Assembly: GCA_020636915.1 (NCBI GenBank)
Contig: JACJWV010000015.1
Coordinates: 1 to 64,000, forward strand
Reading direction: 5' to 3'
From: Nocardioides sp.
GTDB taxonomy: Bacteria > Actinomycetota > Actinomycetes > Propionibacteriales > Nocardioidaceae
DNA: 64,000 nt
This document shows, one piece after another, positions 55,147 to 62,955 of this stretch. Both the position numbers and the translations under genes were made by a program. The notes beneath the pieces were generated by a model. It did no database searches. It saw only the letters and a program-made list of their open reading frames with translations, and was not told where the DNA came from. How positions within the stretch are numbered: the first letter of the stretch is position 1; each line of letters starts with the position of its first letter.

Positions 55147-56990
55147 TGATGCTGAGCCTGAGCCGCCGGACCGTGCGGCGCTCCTGGCCGCCGTACGTCG
55201 GTGCCTTCGTCGCCCTCGGCTGTGGCGTCGCCCTCCTCGAGGTCACCGTCATGCTGATCGCCGCGGTCGACGTGTCGATGCGCGGGCAGGACGTGACCGC
55301 TGCCGAGCGGACCCAGCTCGACGACCTCGGCGCGATGCTCGGGATCATGTCGGGGGTCTCGCTGTTCATGGCGATGTTCGTCGTGGCCAGCACCTTCGGG
55401 TTCGTGGTGGCCGCGCGCCAGCGCGAGCTCGGCCTGCTCCGGCTGGTGGGCGCGACGCCCCGGCAGGTCCGCCGGATGGTGCTCGGTGAGTCCTCGGTCG
55501 TGGCGGTGCTCGCCGCCGGCGCCGGGTGCCTGCTGGGGACGGCGGTCACCCCGGCCTTCGTCGCCTTCCTCGACGCCCGTGGCGTCCTGGCCGTCCACCT
55601 GACCATGCCTGCGCCGTGGCTCGCGTGGGGCGTCGCCGCCGGCTGCGGCGCCGTCGCCGCCCTGCTCGGCGCCTGGCGCGCGTCCAAGCGGGCGTCGAAG
55701 GTGTCGCCGGTCGCCGCGCTCCGCGAGGCCGGACTCGAGCGCCGCCGCCCGTCGGTCGTCGCGGTGGTCGTCGGCGTGCTCTGCCTGGCCGGCCCGGTGG
55801 CGGTGCTCGTGGCCGCCGCCGGCGCCATCACCCCGCTGCTCGCGATCGTCGTCGGGATCCTGCTGCCCGAGGTCGTCGTCGTCGGTGTCGTCTGCTTCGG
55901 CCGCGTCGTCTTCCCGTGGCTCGGCGCCCTGCTCGCGCGACCGTTCGTCGACCGGGACGTCTCGGCGCGCCTGGCTCGCGACCACGTCCGCTCGGGCGCT
56001 CGGACCCCGGCAGCCCTGGCCGCGCCGATCCTCGCGATCTCGGCGATCGCCGGATCGATGATCATCACGCTCAGCCTCGCCGCCGACTGGAGCACTGCGC
56101 TCGACCGCGCCGGGCTGCAGGTGCCGCTGGTCGTGGAGACCGGCGGGGACCGGACCGTGGCTGACCGGCTGACCGACGATCCCGCCGTGGCGCTCGCCGA
56201 CCCGCGGACCATGCTCGGGGAGCACGAGGTCGTCGACGTCGCGCTGGCCGAGCGGTCGCGGGGGCTGACGGCGGTCCGCGGCAGCCTGGACGACCTGGGC
56301 GACGACGCCGTCGCGGTGACCGAGACCTACGCGTCGGACTCCGGCCGTGGTCTCGGCGACCGGGTGCCGATCCGGGTCGACGGGGAGCGGGTCCACCCGG
56401 TGGTCGCCGCCGTCGTCCGGGACGCGCCGGACCTGTACGGCGACGTGCTGGTGCCCCGCGCGCTGGCCGGCGCGCGGGCCGACCGGGCGGTGCCCGACCT
56501 CGTCTTCGTCGACCCCGGCACCGCCGATCTCGACGCGCTGCTGGCCGGGACCGACGCGACCGTGCTCACCGCGGACGCCTGGATCGACCAGGTCGACGAG
56601 CAGACCCGGGCCAGCAACCAGGTCGGCCTGTGGGTGCTGCTCGGGCCCGCCGGCCTCTACGCCGCGATCGCGATCATGAACGCCGTCCTCATCGGGGTGT
56701 CGCAGCGGCGCACCCAGCTGCGCACGATCGCCCTCCTGGGCGCGACCGACCAGCAGCTGCGCCGTACCGCCCTGTGGGAGGCGGGCCTCGTCGGCGCCGC
56801 GGCCCTCCTGGTCGGGGGTGCCGTGACCGGGTCCGTGGGGTGGCTCATCCGCTACGCGACCACCCGCGACGTCGTCGACGTGGGGATGACCGTGCCGTGG
56901 CTGCCGCTCGGCGCCATCGTCGCGGTCTGCCTCGGGCTGACGCTCCTGGCGGCACTGGTGGGGTCGGCGCGTTTCCGCCGGCCGGTCTGA
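55143..56990 (+). CDS. FtsX-like ABC transporter permease
   Basis: A 615-residue permease with a BceB/FtsX-type arrangement. TM1 lies near the N-terminus (YVGAFVALGCGVALLEVTVMLIAAV). Two FtsX cores follow, the first recognised by AARQRELGLLRLVGATPRQVRRMVLGES and the second by GVSQRRTQLRTIALLGATDQQLRRTALWEAGLV. A roughly 200-residue extracytoplasmic part lies between. It forms the channel or mechanotransmission unit with the upstream ATPase. The ATG overlaps the ATPase stop. The gene ends in the convergent gap that holds a 26-bp-arm hairpin. Confidence 0.9.
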   Translation: MMMLSLSRRTVRRSWPPYVGAFVALGCGVALLEVTVMLIAAVDVSMRGQDVTAAERTQLDDLGAMLGIMSGVSLFMAMFVVASTFGFVVAARQRELGLLRLVGATPRQVRRMVLGESSVVAVLAAGAGCLLGTAVTPAFVAFLDARGVLAVHLTMPAPWLAWGVAAGCGAVAALLGAWRASKRASKVSPVAALREAGLERRRPSVVAVVVGVLCLAGPVAVLVAAAGAITPLLAIVVGILLPEVVVVGVVCFGRVVFPWLGALLARPFVDRDVSARLARDHVRSGARTPAALAAPILAISAIAGSMIITLSLAADWSTALDRAGLQVPLVVETGGDRTVADRLTDDPAVALADPRTMLGEHEVVDVALAERSRGLTAVRGSLDDLGDDAVAVTETYASDSGRGLGDRVPIRVDGERVHPVVAAVVRDAPDLYGDVLVPRALAGARADRAVPDLVFVDPGTADLDALLAGTDATVLTADAWIDQVDEQTRASNQVGLWVLLGPAGLYAAIAIMNAVLIGVSQRRTQLRTIALLGATDQQLRRTALWEAGLVGAAALLVGGAVTGSVGWLIRYATTRDVVDVGMTVPWLPLGAIVAVCLGLTLLAALVGSARFRRPV

Positions 56991-57090
56991 CGGGTCACCG
57001 GCCCGTCAGCTCGAGGACGTCGTCCTCAGCGCTGCACCGACCCGCGCCGTCGTCGACCGGGACCCGCTCTCGTCGCCACCTGTTGCCCGA

Positions 57091-57157
57091 CCGGTCGAGA
57101 CACCAGAAGTGGCTGCGAAATCGACTGGATTGCAGCCACTTCTGGTGTCTCGACCGG
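57091..57157. terminator. Perfect 26-bp-arm hairpin, ACCAGAAGTGGCTGC family, copy 2
   Basis: Positions 57091-57116 and 57132-57157 are exact reverse complements with a 15-nt loop. The arm starts CCGGTCGAGACACC and ends AGAAGTGGCTGC. It is the same family as 7943-8004 and again lies between convergent genes (the permease and the WYL regulator). It could terminate both transcripts. The rest of the 56991-57191 gap shows nothing else. Confidence 0.8.
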
Positions 57158-57191
57158 AGACCACGGACCGCCGTCACCGGACCCGAGCCGG

Positions 57192-58172
57192 TCACCCCTC
57201 GCCGGCGTCGAGGAGCCGCCGGCCCAGCGCCCGCAGCGCCGCCGCCAGCTCCGGGGAGTCCACGACCTCGAAGGTGACCGGGATCGCGGCGAGGCGCCGG
57301 GCGTACCAGTCCGGGTCCTCGGTGCTGGCGAGCAGCCGCGTGCGGTCGCCCTCGGCGGCCTCGAGCCGCGCCAGGCTGCGCGGCACCCAGCGACGCACCC
57401 ACTGCGGCGGCGCGTCGACGAGCACCTCGACGGCGTACGGCCAGCCCTGCGAGAGCTGCTCCTCCACCGCGGCCAGGGCGTCGAGGTCCGCGGGCGGCGT
57501 GAAGGTCTCGGGCAGCCGGGCGAGGTCGGCCACCCGGTCGACCCGCAGCACCCGCCGGGCGTCGCGGCTGCGCGACCAGCACAGCAGGTACCAGCGGCTG
57601 TGCCGGAGCACGACCGCCCACGGCTCCACGTCCATCTCCGAGGTGCGGTCGCCGAGACGGTACGACAGGCGCAGCAGCCGCCCGGACGCGCAGGCCGCGA
57701 GCAACCGGCCGAGGTGCTCGTGGTCGACGGCGACGTCAGTGGTCCCAGGGCCCGGCGGCCCGGTCGCGGGGATCGACGGCGCGACCCGCTCGGGCAGCAC
57801 CCGCAGGATCTTCGCCAACGCCCCACCCACGACGTCGGCCGGGTCGGCGGCGCCGCGGTGCCCCTCGAGCGTGGCCATCACCAGGCCGGCCGCCTCGGCG
57901 GCGGTGAACATCAGCGGCGGCAACCGGAGCCCGCGACCGACCCGGTAGCCGCCGTACGGACCGCTCACCGACTCGATCGGCAGGTCCGCCTCGCGCAGCA
58001 CCGCGACGTACCGGCGCGCTGCCCTCCCGGTGACGCCGAGCGCGGCCCCGAGCTCGTCGGCGGTGATCCCGGGGCGCGCCGAGATCAGCTCCAGCGCGAC
58101 GAGAGCGCGAGCGGTCGGGGAAGCAGATCGTCCGGGAATGCTCCTAGCATGCCGGACATGACGACCCTCCAC
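57192..58172 (-). CDS. WYL-domain transcriptional regulator (YafY-like)
   Basis: A protein of about 326 residues. The N-terminal winged helix (ARALVALELISARPGITADELGAALGVTGRAARRYVAVL) is the usual HTH_11. The middle and C-terminal WYL domain reads HSRWYLLCWSRSRDARRVLRVDRV, with RLSYRLGDR before it. WYL regulators bind nucleic acid or nucleotide ligands and control DNA damage or defence genes. The start is uncertain. GTG 58172 is the first normal start but overlaps the divergent DinB gene. An ATT at 58139, preceded by a CATGCT box 6 nt away, fits the expected N-terminus better and would give 315 residues. Confidence 0.78.
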   Translation of the reverse strand: MEGRHVRHARSIPGRSASPTARALVALELISARPGITADELGAALGVTGRAARRYVAVLREADLPIESVSGPYGGYRVGRGLRLPPLMFTAAEAAGLVMATLEGHRGAADPADVVGGALAKILRVLPERVAPSIPATGPPGPGTTDVAVDHEHLGRLLAACASGRLLRLSYRLGDRTSEMDVEPWAVVLRHSRWYLLCWSRSRDARRVLRVDRVADLARLPETFTPPADLDALAAVEEQLSQGWPYAVEVLVDAPPQWVRRWVPRSLARLEAAEGDRTRLLASTEDPDWYARRLAAIPVTFEVVDSPELAAALRALGRRLLDAGEG

Positions 58173-58727
58173 CTCGGGCAGGAGCCCCCGCTCGCCGGCG
58201 ACGAGGTCGCCGCACTCCTCGGATCCCTCGACCGCCTGCGCGGCTACCTGCTGTGGAAGTGCGGCGGCCTGGACGCCGACGGCATCCGCGCGACGCTCGG
58301 CCCCTCGACCCTCACGCTCGGCGGGCTCCTCAAGCACGCCGCAGTCGTCGAGGCGATCACCCTCGCGTGGAAGCTGCACGGCCGGCGGCCGTTCGCCCCG
58401 TTCGGTGACGCCGACTGGGACGACGCGGACTGGCACGTGCGCGTCGAGGACGACGACACCCCGGAGGCGCTCGAGCGGCTCTTCGTCGAGTCGGTGGCGC
58501 AGGGCCAGGCGCTCGTCGACGAGGCGATCGCCGCGGACGGGCTCGACTTCACCGCCGACGTCCACGACGACGAGGGCAGGCACCCCGACCTGCGGCGGCT
58601 GCTGCACGACCTGATCGAGGAGTACGGGCGCCACGTGGGCCACGCCGACCTGATCCGCGAGTCCGTCGACGGACTCGTCGGCGAGGATCCCGCGCCGGGC
58701 ACCTTCCCCGGCATCTACAACGTATAG
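58158..58727 (+). CDS. DinB family protein (DUF664)
   Basis: A 189-residue protein of the DinB/YfiT-like four-helix fold. Family blocks are visible: the N-terminal helix RLRGYLLWKCGGLDADGIRATL, the turn LTLGGLLKHAAVVEAIT with a metal-binding His, and HDLIEEYGRHVGHADLIRESVDG with the two further His. DUF664 members in actinobacteria are probable mycothiol- or thiol-dependent transferases; the substrate is unknown. The ATG at 58158 is chosen over the one at 58149 because TAGCAT lies 7 nt upstream. It is divergent from the WYL regulator, which may control it. Confidence 0.82.
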   Translation: MTTLHLGQEPPLAGDEVAALLGSLDRLRGYLLWKCGGLDADGIRATLGPSTLTLGGLLKHAAVVEAITLAWKLHGRRPFAPFGDADWDDADWHVRVEDDDTPEALERLFVESVAQGQALVDEAIAADGLDFTADVHDDEGRHPDLRRLLHDLIEEYGRHVGHADLIRESVDGLVGEDPAPGTFPGIYNV

Positions 58728-58733
58728 CGGCTG

Positions 58734-58756
58734 GGGGGTCTTGCGGCAAGACCCCC
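58734..58756. promoter_or_regulatory. Rifamycin-associated element (RAE)-like inverted repeat
   Basis: GGGGGTCTTGC (58734-58744) and GCAAGACCCCC (58746-58756) are perfect complements around a single G. The core CTTGCGGCAAG is that of the rifamycin-associated element described upstream of rifamycin-resistance genes, including helR. It ends 23 nt before the helR start and would span the -35 region of a promoter with CACCAT as a weak -10 box, 8 nt before the GTG. Confidence 0.8.
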
Positions 58757-58779
58757 GTCCGGCCCCACCATGGCCCGTC

Positions 58780-60888
58780 GTGACCGCCTTCTCCCTCGCC
58801 GACCACACCAAGTCCGACCCCCTGCTGCTGGCCGAGGACGAGCGCCACTTCGCGGCGATGGCCGACAGCCTCGAGCACGCGATCGCCGACCTGGCCGCGC
58901 GCCTGGAGGACGTGCGCCGCGCCCCCGGGGGCAGGGGGCAGCAGGCGCTCGACCGCGACCAGGAGGTGCACCGCCTGACCGCGCGGCTGCGGACCCTGCG
59001 GCGCTACAGCCTCGACCTCTGCCTGGGGCGGATGGTGCCGGCCGACGGCTCCCCGACCGTGTACGTCGGCCGCCTCGGGCTCGCCGACCGCGCCGGCACC
59101 CGCCTGCTGGTCGACTGGCGCTCCCCGGCCGCCGAGCCCTTCTTCGCGGCGACCCAGGCGCACCCGAGGGGCCTGGCCAGCCGGCGCCGCTACCGCTGGA
59201 CCGGCGGCCGGATCACCGACTACTGGGACGAGGTGCTCGACCCCGGCGCGGTGGCCGGCCCGCTCGCGCTCGACGAGGACTCCGCCTTCATCGCGAGCCT
59301 CGGCAGCAGTCGCTCGCCGCGGATGCGGGACGTGCTCGGCACCATCGCCGCGGACCAGGACGCGATCATCCGCGCCGGGTCGCGCGGCGCGCTCGTGGTC
59401 GACGGTGGTCCGGGGACGGGCAAGACCGTCGTGGCACTGCACCGCGCGGCGTACCTCCTCCACGCCGACCCGCGCCTGGGCAGCCGCCGCGGCGGGGTGC
59501 TCTTCGTCGGGCCGCACCGTGCCTACCTCGCCTACGTCGCCGACGTGCTGCCGAGCCTGGGCGAGGAGGGGGTCCAGACCTGCACGCTGCGCGACCTGCT
59601 ACCCGAGGGGGCCGCGGCCGTGCCGGAGGTGGACCCGGAGATCGCCCGGCTCAAGGCGACCGCGGCGATGGTCGCGGCGGTCGAGCCCGCGGTGGCGCTC
59701 TACGAGGAGCCCCCCACGCGCGGGGTTCTGGTCGAGACCCCGTGGGTCGACCTGTGGGTGGCGCCCGAGGACTGGGCCGAGGCGTTCGCCGCGGTCGATC
59801 CCGGGACGCCCCACAACGAGGCCCGCGACGAGGTCTGGGAGGCGCTCGCGACGCTCCTGGTCGACCGGTGTGACGCCGACGTCCCGCCCGAGCAGCTCCG
59901 GCGCGCGCTCACCCAGGACGAGGCGCTGGTCGATGCCTTCGGCGGTGCCTGGCCGCGTCTCGACCCGGCCGAGCTGGTCGGCGACCTGTGGTCGGTGCCG
60001 GCGTACCTGCGCCGCTGTGCTCCCTGGCTGGCGCCCGACGAGGTACGCCGGCTGCAGCGTGCGGACCCGCAGGCGTGGACGACGTCCGACCTGCCGATGC
60101 TCGACGCCGCCCGGCAGCGGCTCGGCGACCCGGACACGTCGCGGCGGCGGCGCCGCGAGGAGGCGGAGCTGGCCGCCCAGCGCGAGGAGATGGCGCACGT
60201 CGTCGACCACCTGGTCGCGACCGACGACTCCGAGATGATGGTGATGTCGATGCTGCGCCGGGAGGACCTGGGCGCGGCGCTCGTGGCGGACGCCCAGGTC
60301 GGCGACCCGGACCTGCTCGCCGGCCCCTTCGCCCACGTCGTCGTCGACGAGGCCCAGGAGCTGACCGACGCGGAGTGGCAGATGCTGCTCCTGCGCTGCC
60401 CGTCGCGCAGCGTCACGGTCGTCGGCGACCGGGCGCAGGCCCGGCACGGGTTCGCGGAGTCGTGGCGCGAGCGGCTGCAGCGGGTCGGGTTCGACGAGGT
60501 CCGCGAGGCCACGCTCTCGGTCAACTACCGGACGCCGGAGGAGGTGATGGTCGAGGCCGAGCCGGTGATCCGCGCGGTCCTGCCGGACGCGAACGTGCCC
60601 ACCTCGATCCGCAGCGGCGGCATCCCGGTCGTCCGCGGGTCGTACGACGACCTGGACCGCATCCTCGCCGCGCACACCGAGGGCACGGCGTGCGTGGTCG
60701 GCGACCCGTCGCTGCTCGACGGCCCGCGGGTCCGCTCGCTGCCCCCCGAGCTCGTCAAGGGCCTGGAGTTCGACCTCGTCGTCCTCGTCGACCCGGAGTC
60801 GTGGGGCGCCGTCGACCGCTACGTGGCGATGACCCGCGCCACCCGGCAGCTGGTGCTGCTCGAGCGGCGCGGGTCGGTTGCCCTATGA
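58780..60888 (+). CDS. helR: HelR/HelD-type RNA polymerase recycling helicase
   Basis: A 702-residue UvrD-like superfamily 1 ATPase. An N-terminal coiled-coil arm (DERHFAAMADSLEHAIADLAARLED) precedes Walker A GGPGTGKT (about 209-216). HVVVDEAQELTDAEWQMLLLR (DEAQ at about 522) and VGDRAQARHGF follow; the C-terminal lobe ends KGLEFDLVVLVDPES and YVAMTRATRQLVLLE. This is the HelD-like class that binds RNA polymerase rather than DNA. HelR removes rifamycin-stalled polymerase and confers tolerance. The GTG start, not the ATG 11 nt upstream in another frame, keeps the frame. The RAE-like repeat just upstream argues for rifamycin-inducible expression and for calling it helR. Confidence 0.88.
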   Translation: MTAFSLADHTKSDPLLLAEDERHFAAMADSLEHAIADLAARLEDVRRAPGGRGQQALDRDQEVHRLTARLRTLRRYSLDLCLGRMVPADGSPTVYVGRLGLADRAGTRLLVDWRSPAAEPFFAATQAHPRGLASRRRYRWTGGRITDYWDEVLDPGAVAGPLALDEDSAFIASLGSSRSPRMRDVLGTIAADQDAIIRAGSRGALVVDGGPGTGKTVVALHRAAYLLHADPRLGSRRGGVLFVGPHRAYLAYVADVLPSLGEEGVQTCTLRDLLPEGAAAVPEVDPEIARLKATAAMVAAVEPAVALYEEPPTRGVLVETPWVDLWVAPEDWAEAFAAVDPGTPHNEARDEVWEALATLLVDRCDADVPPEQLRRALTQDEALVDAFGGAWPRLDPAELVGDLWSVPAYLRRCAPWLAPDEVRRLQRADPQAWTTSDLPMLDAARQRLGDPDTSRRRRREEAELAAQREEMAHVVDHLVATDDSEMMVMSMLRREDLGAALVADAQVGDPDLLAGPFAHVVVDEAQELTDAEWQMLLLRCPSRSVTVVGDRAQARHGFAESWRERLQRVGFDEVREATLSVNYRTPEEVMVEAEPVIRAVLPDANVPTSIRSGGIPVVRGSYDDLDRILAAHTEGTACVVGDPSLLDGPRVRSLPPELVKGLEFDLVVLVDPESWGAVDRYVAMTRATRQLVLLERRGSVAL

Positions 60889-60903
60889 ACCTGGTGGCGC
60901 CGG

Positions 60904-61548
60904 TCAGACGTCGATGGGCAGGAGCACCCGGTCGATCGCGTGCGCGATCTGCGGGTTGCCCTTGTTGATGTCGACCGCGACCACGCGCGGGTTGCGCAGG
61001 TCGGGGTCGGCGTCGACCAGCGTGACGACCTTCTTCTTCGACACCTTGACGGTGATCTTCCCGCCCTGCGCGGTCGTGAGCTTGGCGCCGTCGGCCTTGA
61101 GGACCTTCTTGGCCGTGAGCGTCTTGCCGGGGACGACGTGGTAGAGCAGGACCGTCTCGACGATGTCGACGCCCGCGGCTCCGGCGATCGCGTTGAATGT
61201 CTCCTCCTCGGTCGCCGGCGTCGAGCCGGTGAGGGCGCTCGCCAGCCTCTGGAACGCTCGGTCGGTCGGTGCGAAGGCGGTGAGCTTCACGTTCCCGTCA
61301 GCGAGGACCGCGACCGGGCTGTCCGGCTTGGCGCCCAGGACGGTGGTGACCGCAGCGTCGAGGATGTCGAAGTCCTTCCAGTTGCTGTCGTACTCGTGAC
61401 CGTCCGCCGCGAGGACGTCGGCGAGGCTGCTGACGCCGCGCTCGGGCGCCGGTGCGGCCTGGGCCGAACCGGTCATGCCGACGAGGCCGCAGGCTGTGAC
61501 GAGCGTCGTGGCGGCGAGTGCGGCGATGCTGCGCGTGGTCGTGCTCAT
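60904..61548 (-). CDS. Secreted fasciclin (FAS1) domain protein
   Basis: A 214-residue exported protein with signal peptide (SIAALAATTLVTACGLVGMTGSAQAA, cleaved after AQA). There is one FAS1 domain with the conserved blocks LTAFAPTDRAFQRLA (H1 region) and LYHVVPGKTLTAKKV (the YH motif), ending IAHAIDRVLLPIDV. FAS1 proteins mediate adhesion. The internal Cys in the signal (VTACG) is not a good lipobox. A GGGGAGGGA ribosome site precedes the ATG. It is convergent with helR, with only 15 nt between the stops. Confidence 0.88.
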   Translation of the reverse strand: MSTTTRSIAALAATTLVTACGLVGMTGSAQAAPAPERGVSSLADVLAADGHEYDSNWKDFDILDAAVTTVLGAKPDSPVAVLADGNVKLTAFAPTDRAFQRLASALTGSTPATEEETFNAIAGAAGVDIVETVLLYHVVPGKTLTAKKVLKADGAKLTTAQGGKITVKVSKKKVVTLVDADPDLRNPRVVAVDINKGNPQIAHAIDRVLLPIDV

Positions 61549-61677
61549 GGTGGTGATCCCTCCCCAGGGTCGTGGCCGCGGCGCGGGCACGTCGTGGACT
61601 TGCGGACGTGGGGGCTTCGGACCGCTGTCCCGGGCCGGATTGGTGGAAGGTTCAACCGTCTGGACCACCTGGCCCGT

Positions 61678-62847
61678 TCAGCCCAGCGCGACGGTGAGGG
61701 CGAGCACGGTGTCGGGGTCCTCCAGTCGGTCGCCGTACCGCTCGCGCAGCTGGCCCATCCGGTAGCGCACCGTCTGGGGGTGCACGAAGAGCGCGGCGGC
61801 GACGTCGTCGCGACGACCCTGGTGGAGCAGCCAGCAGCGCAGCGTGTCGGTGAGCTTCTCGACGGTCGCCGGGCGCATCCCGTCCAGCGGCGCGAGCACC
61901 TGTGCGCGGAGGTCGGCCCGGGCCGAGTCGTCGGCCTGCAGCACCAGCTCGACCAGGTTCGCCTCGGTGTCGAGGCCGAGGTCGGCCGCCCGCGCGCGCA
62001 GCGCGCGCTCGTAGGACGCGCGCACCTCCAGCCACGGCCGATCCGGTCCGGCGGTGCAGCCGCGGTCGGCCAGCGCGCGCAGCAGCGCCGCCCGCCGGTG
62101 CCCGTGCGCGTCGGGCACGAGCAGCAGGACGCCCTCGTCGAGCTCGGGCGGGTCGGCCGCCTGGAGGGTGGCGGGCGCGACCGACGCCAGGACCGGTCGC
62201 ACCTGTGACTCGGGCACGATCACCGCCGTCAGCGTGCGGGGCGGCTCCCACCCGGCCCGCTCGGCGGCCGCGAGCACGGCGTCGGCGGGCGACCCGCCGA
62301 GCAGGTGGTGCGCGACCCGCTCCAGCAGCCGCTGCCGGACGCGCCCGGTGGTCGCGAGCTCGTCGGCGTGGCCGGCCACGCTGGCCGCCGAGAGCTCGTC
62401 GATGTAGGCGAAGACGAGCTCGGCGAACCCCACCAGGGTGTCGGCGTCCACACCCGCACCGACCGCGGTGGTGGACATGTCGCGCCACGCGACCCGAGCA
62501 CCGATCCGGTACGCCGCCAGCAGCGCCTCGGTGGTGCGCCCGCTGCGGGCCTCGCCCCGGCCGAGCTGGTAGGCGCCCTCGACCGCCGGCGCCGTGGGCG
62601 TCCCGGGGTCGATCCCGCGCCGCCCGCTCGCCAGGGCGAGGAAGCCGCCGAGCGCCAGCTGGACCGCGTTGCGGATGTTCTCGCCCATCGAGCCGGACAG
62701 CGCGTCCTCGTAGCTGGGGACCTCGGCGATGATGGCGGTGACGACGTCGTCGGCGACCTGCGGCAGCTGGTCGCGCATCTGGGCGTACGCCCCGCTCGGC
62801 AGCCGGACCCCGTGGCCCGCCGTACGACGGGCGGTCCTGCGAACCAT
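61678..62847 (-). CDS. PucR/CdaR-type helix-turn-helix regulator
   Basis: A 389-residue regulator. The C-terminal HTH (DDVAAALFVHPQTVRYRMGQLRERYG) is the HTH_30 of PucR/CdaR proteins. The central GGDEF-like CdaR region is reduced (LTAVIVPESQVRPVL...GVLLLVPDAHG). The N-terminal part (QMRDQLPQVADDVVTAIIAEVP...AYRIGARVAWRDMS) is the RsbT-related ligand-binding fold seen in this group. It probably regulates the divergent ferredoxin reductase gene and the desaturase that usually follows it. ATG 62847 is chosen over one five codons upstream because of the GGAGGGGG ribosome site. Two inverted repeats in the divergent gap are candidate operators. Confidence 0.85.
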   Translation of the reverse strand: MVRRTARRTAGHGVRLPSGAYAQMRDQLPQVADDVVTAIIAEVPSYEDALSGSMGENIRNAVQLALGGFLALASGRRGIDPGTPTAPAVEGAYQLGRGEARSGRTTEALLAAYRIGARVAWRDMSTTAVGAGVDADTLVGFAELVFAYIDELSAASVAGHADELATTGRVRQRLLERVAHHLLGGSPADAVLAAAERAGWEPPRTLTAVIVPESQVRPVLASVAPATLQAADPPELDEGVLLLVPDAHGHRRAALLRALADRGCTAGPDRPWLEVRASYERALRARAADLGLDTEANLVELVLQADDSARADLRAQVLAPLDGMRPATVEKLTDTLRCWLLHQGRRDDVAAALFVHPQTVRYRMGQLRERYGDRLEDPDTVLALTVALG

Positions 62848-62872
62848 GGAAACCCCCTCCACTCACCTGTTG

Positions 62873-62911
62873 TTGTTCGCCGCGAACAAATGTGACGTGG
62901 ATCTTCACGTC
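62873..62911. promoter_or_regulatory. Two inverted repeats in the PucR/ferredoxin reductase divergent gap
   Basis: TTGTTCGCCGCGAACAA (62873-62889) is a perfect 17-bp inverted repeat around a single C. A second, GACGTG/CACGTC with a 6-bp spacer, lies at 62894-62911. Both sit 26-65 bp upstream of the PucR-type gene, within the 108-bp divergent region. They are plausible binding sites for that regulator, but no experiment or consensus is known to me. Confidence 0.5.
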
Positions 62912-62955
62912 CTCAGGTCATGATGTCACTCCCGGGGCGCAGCACACTGGATCCC

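Noticed and set aside
58770..59873. An open frame starting at an ATG just before helR in another frame
   Set aside because: It lacks helicase motifs and is Arg/Gly-rich; the GTG frame carries all SF1 motifs.
61902..62732. Arg-rich plus-strand open frame over the PucR-type gene
   Set aside because: It is a shadow; the minus-strand frame has a ribosome site, HTH and expected length.
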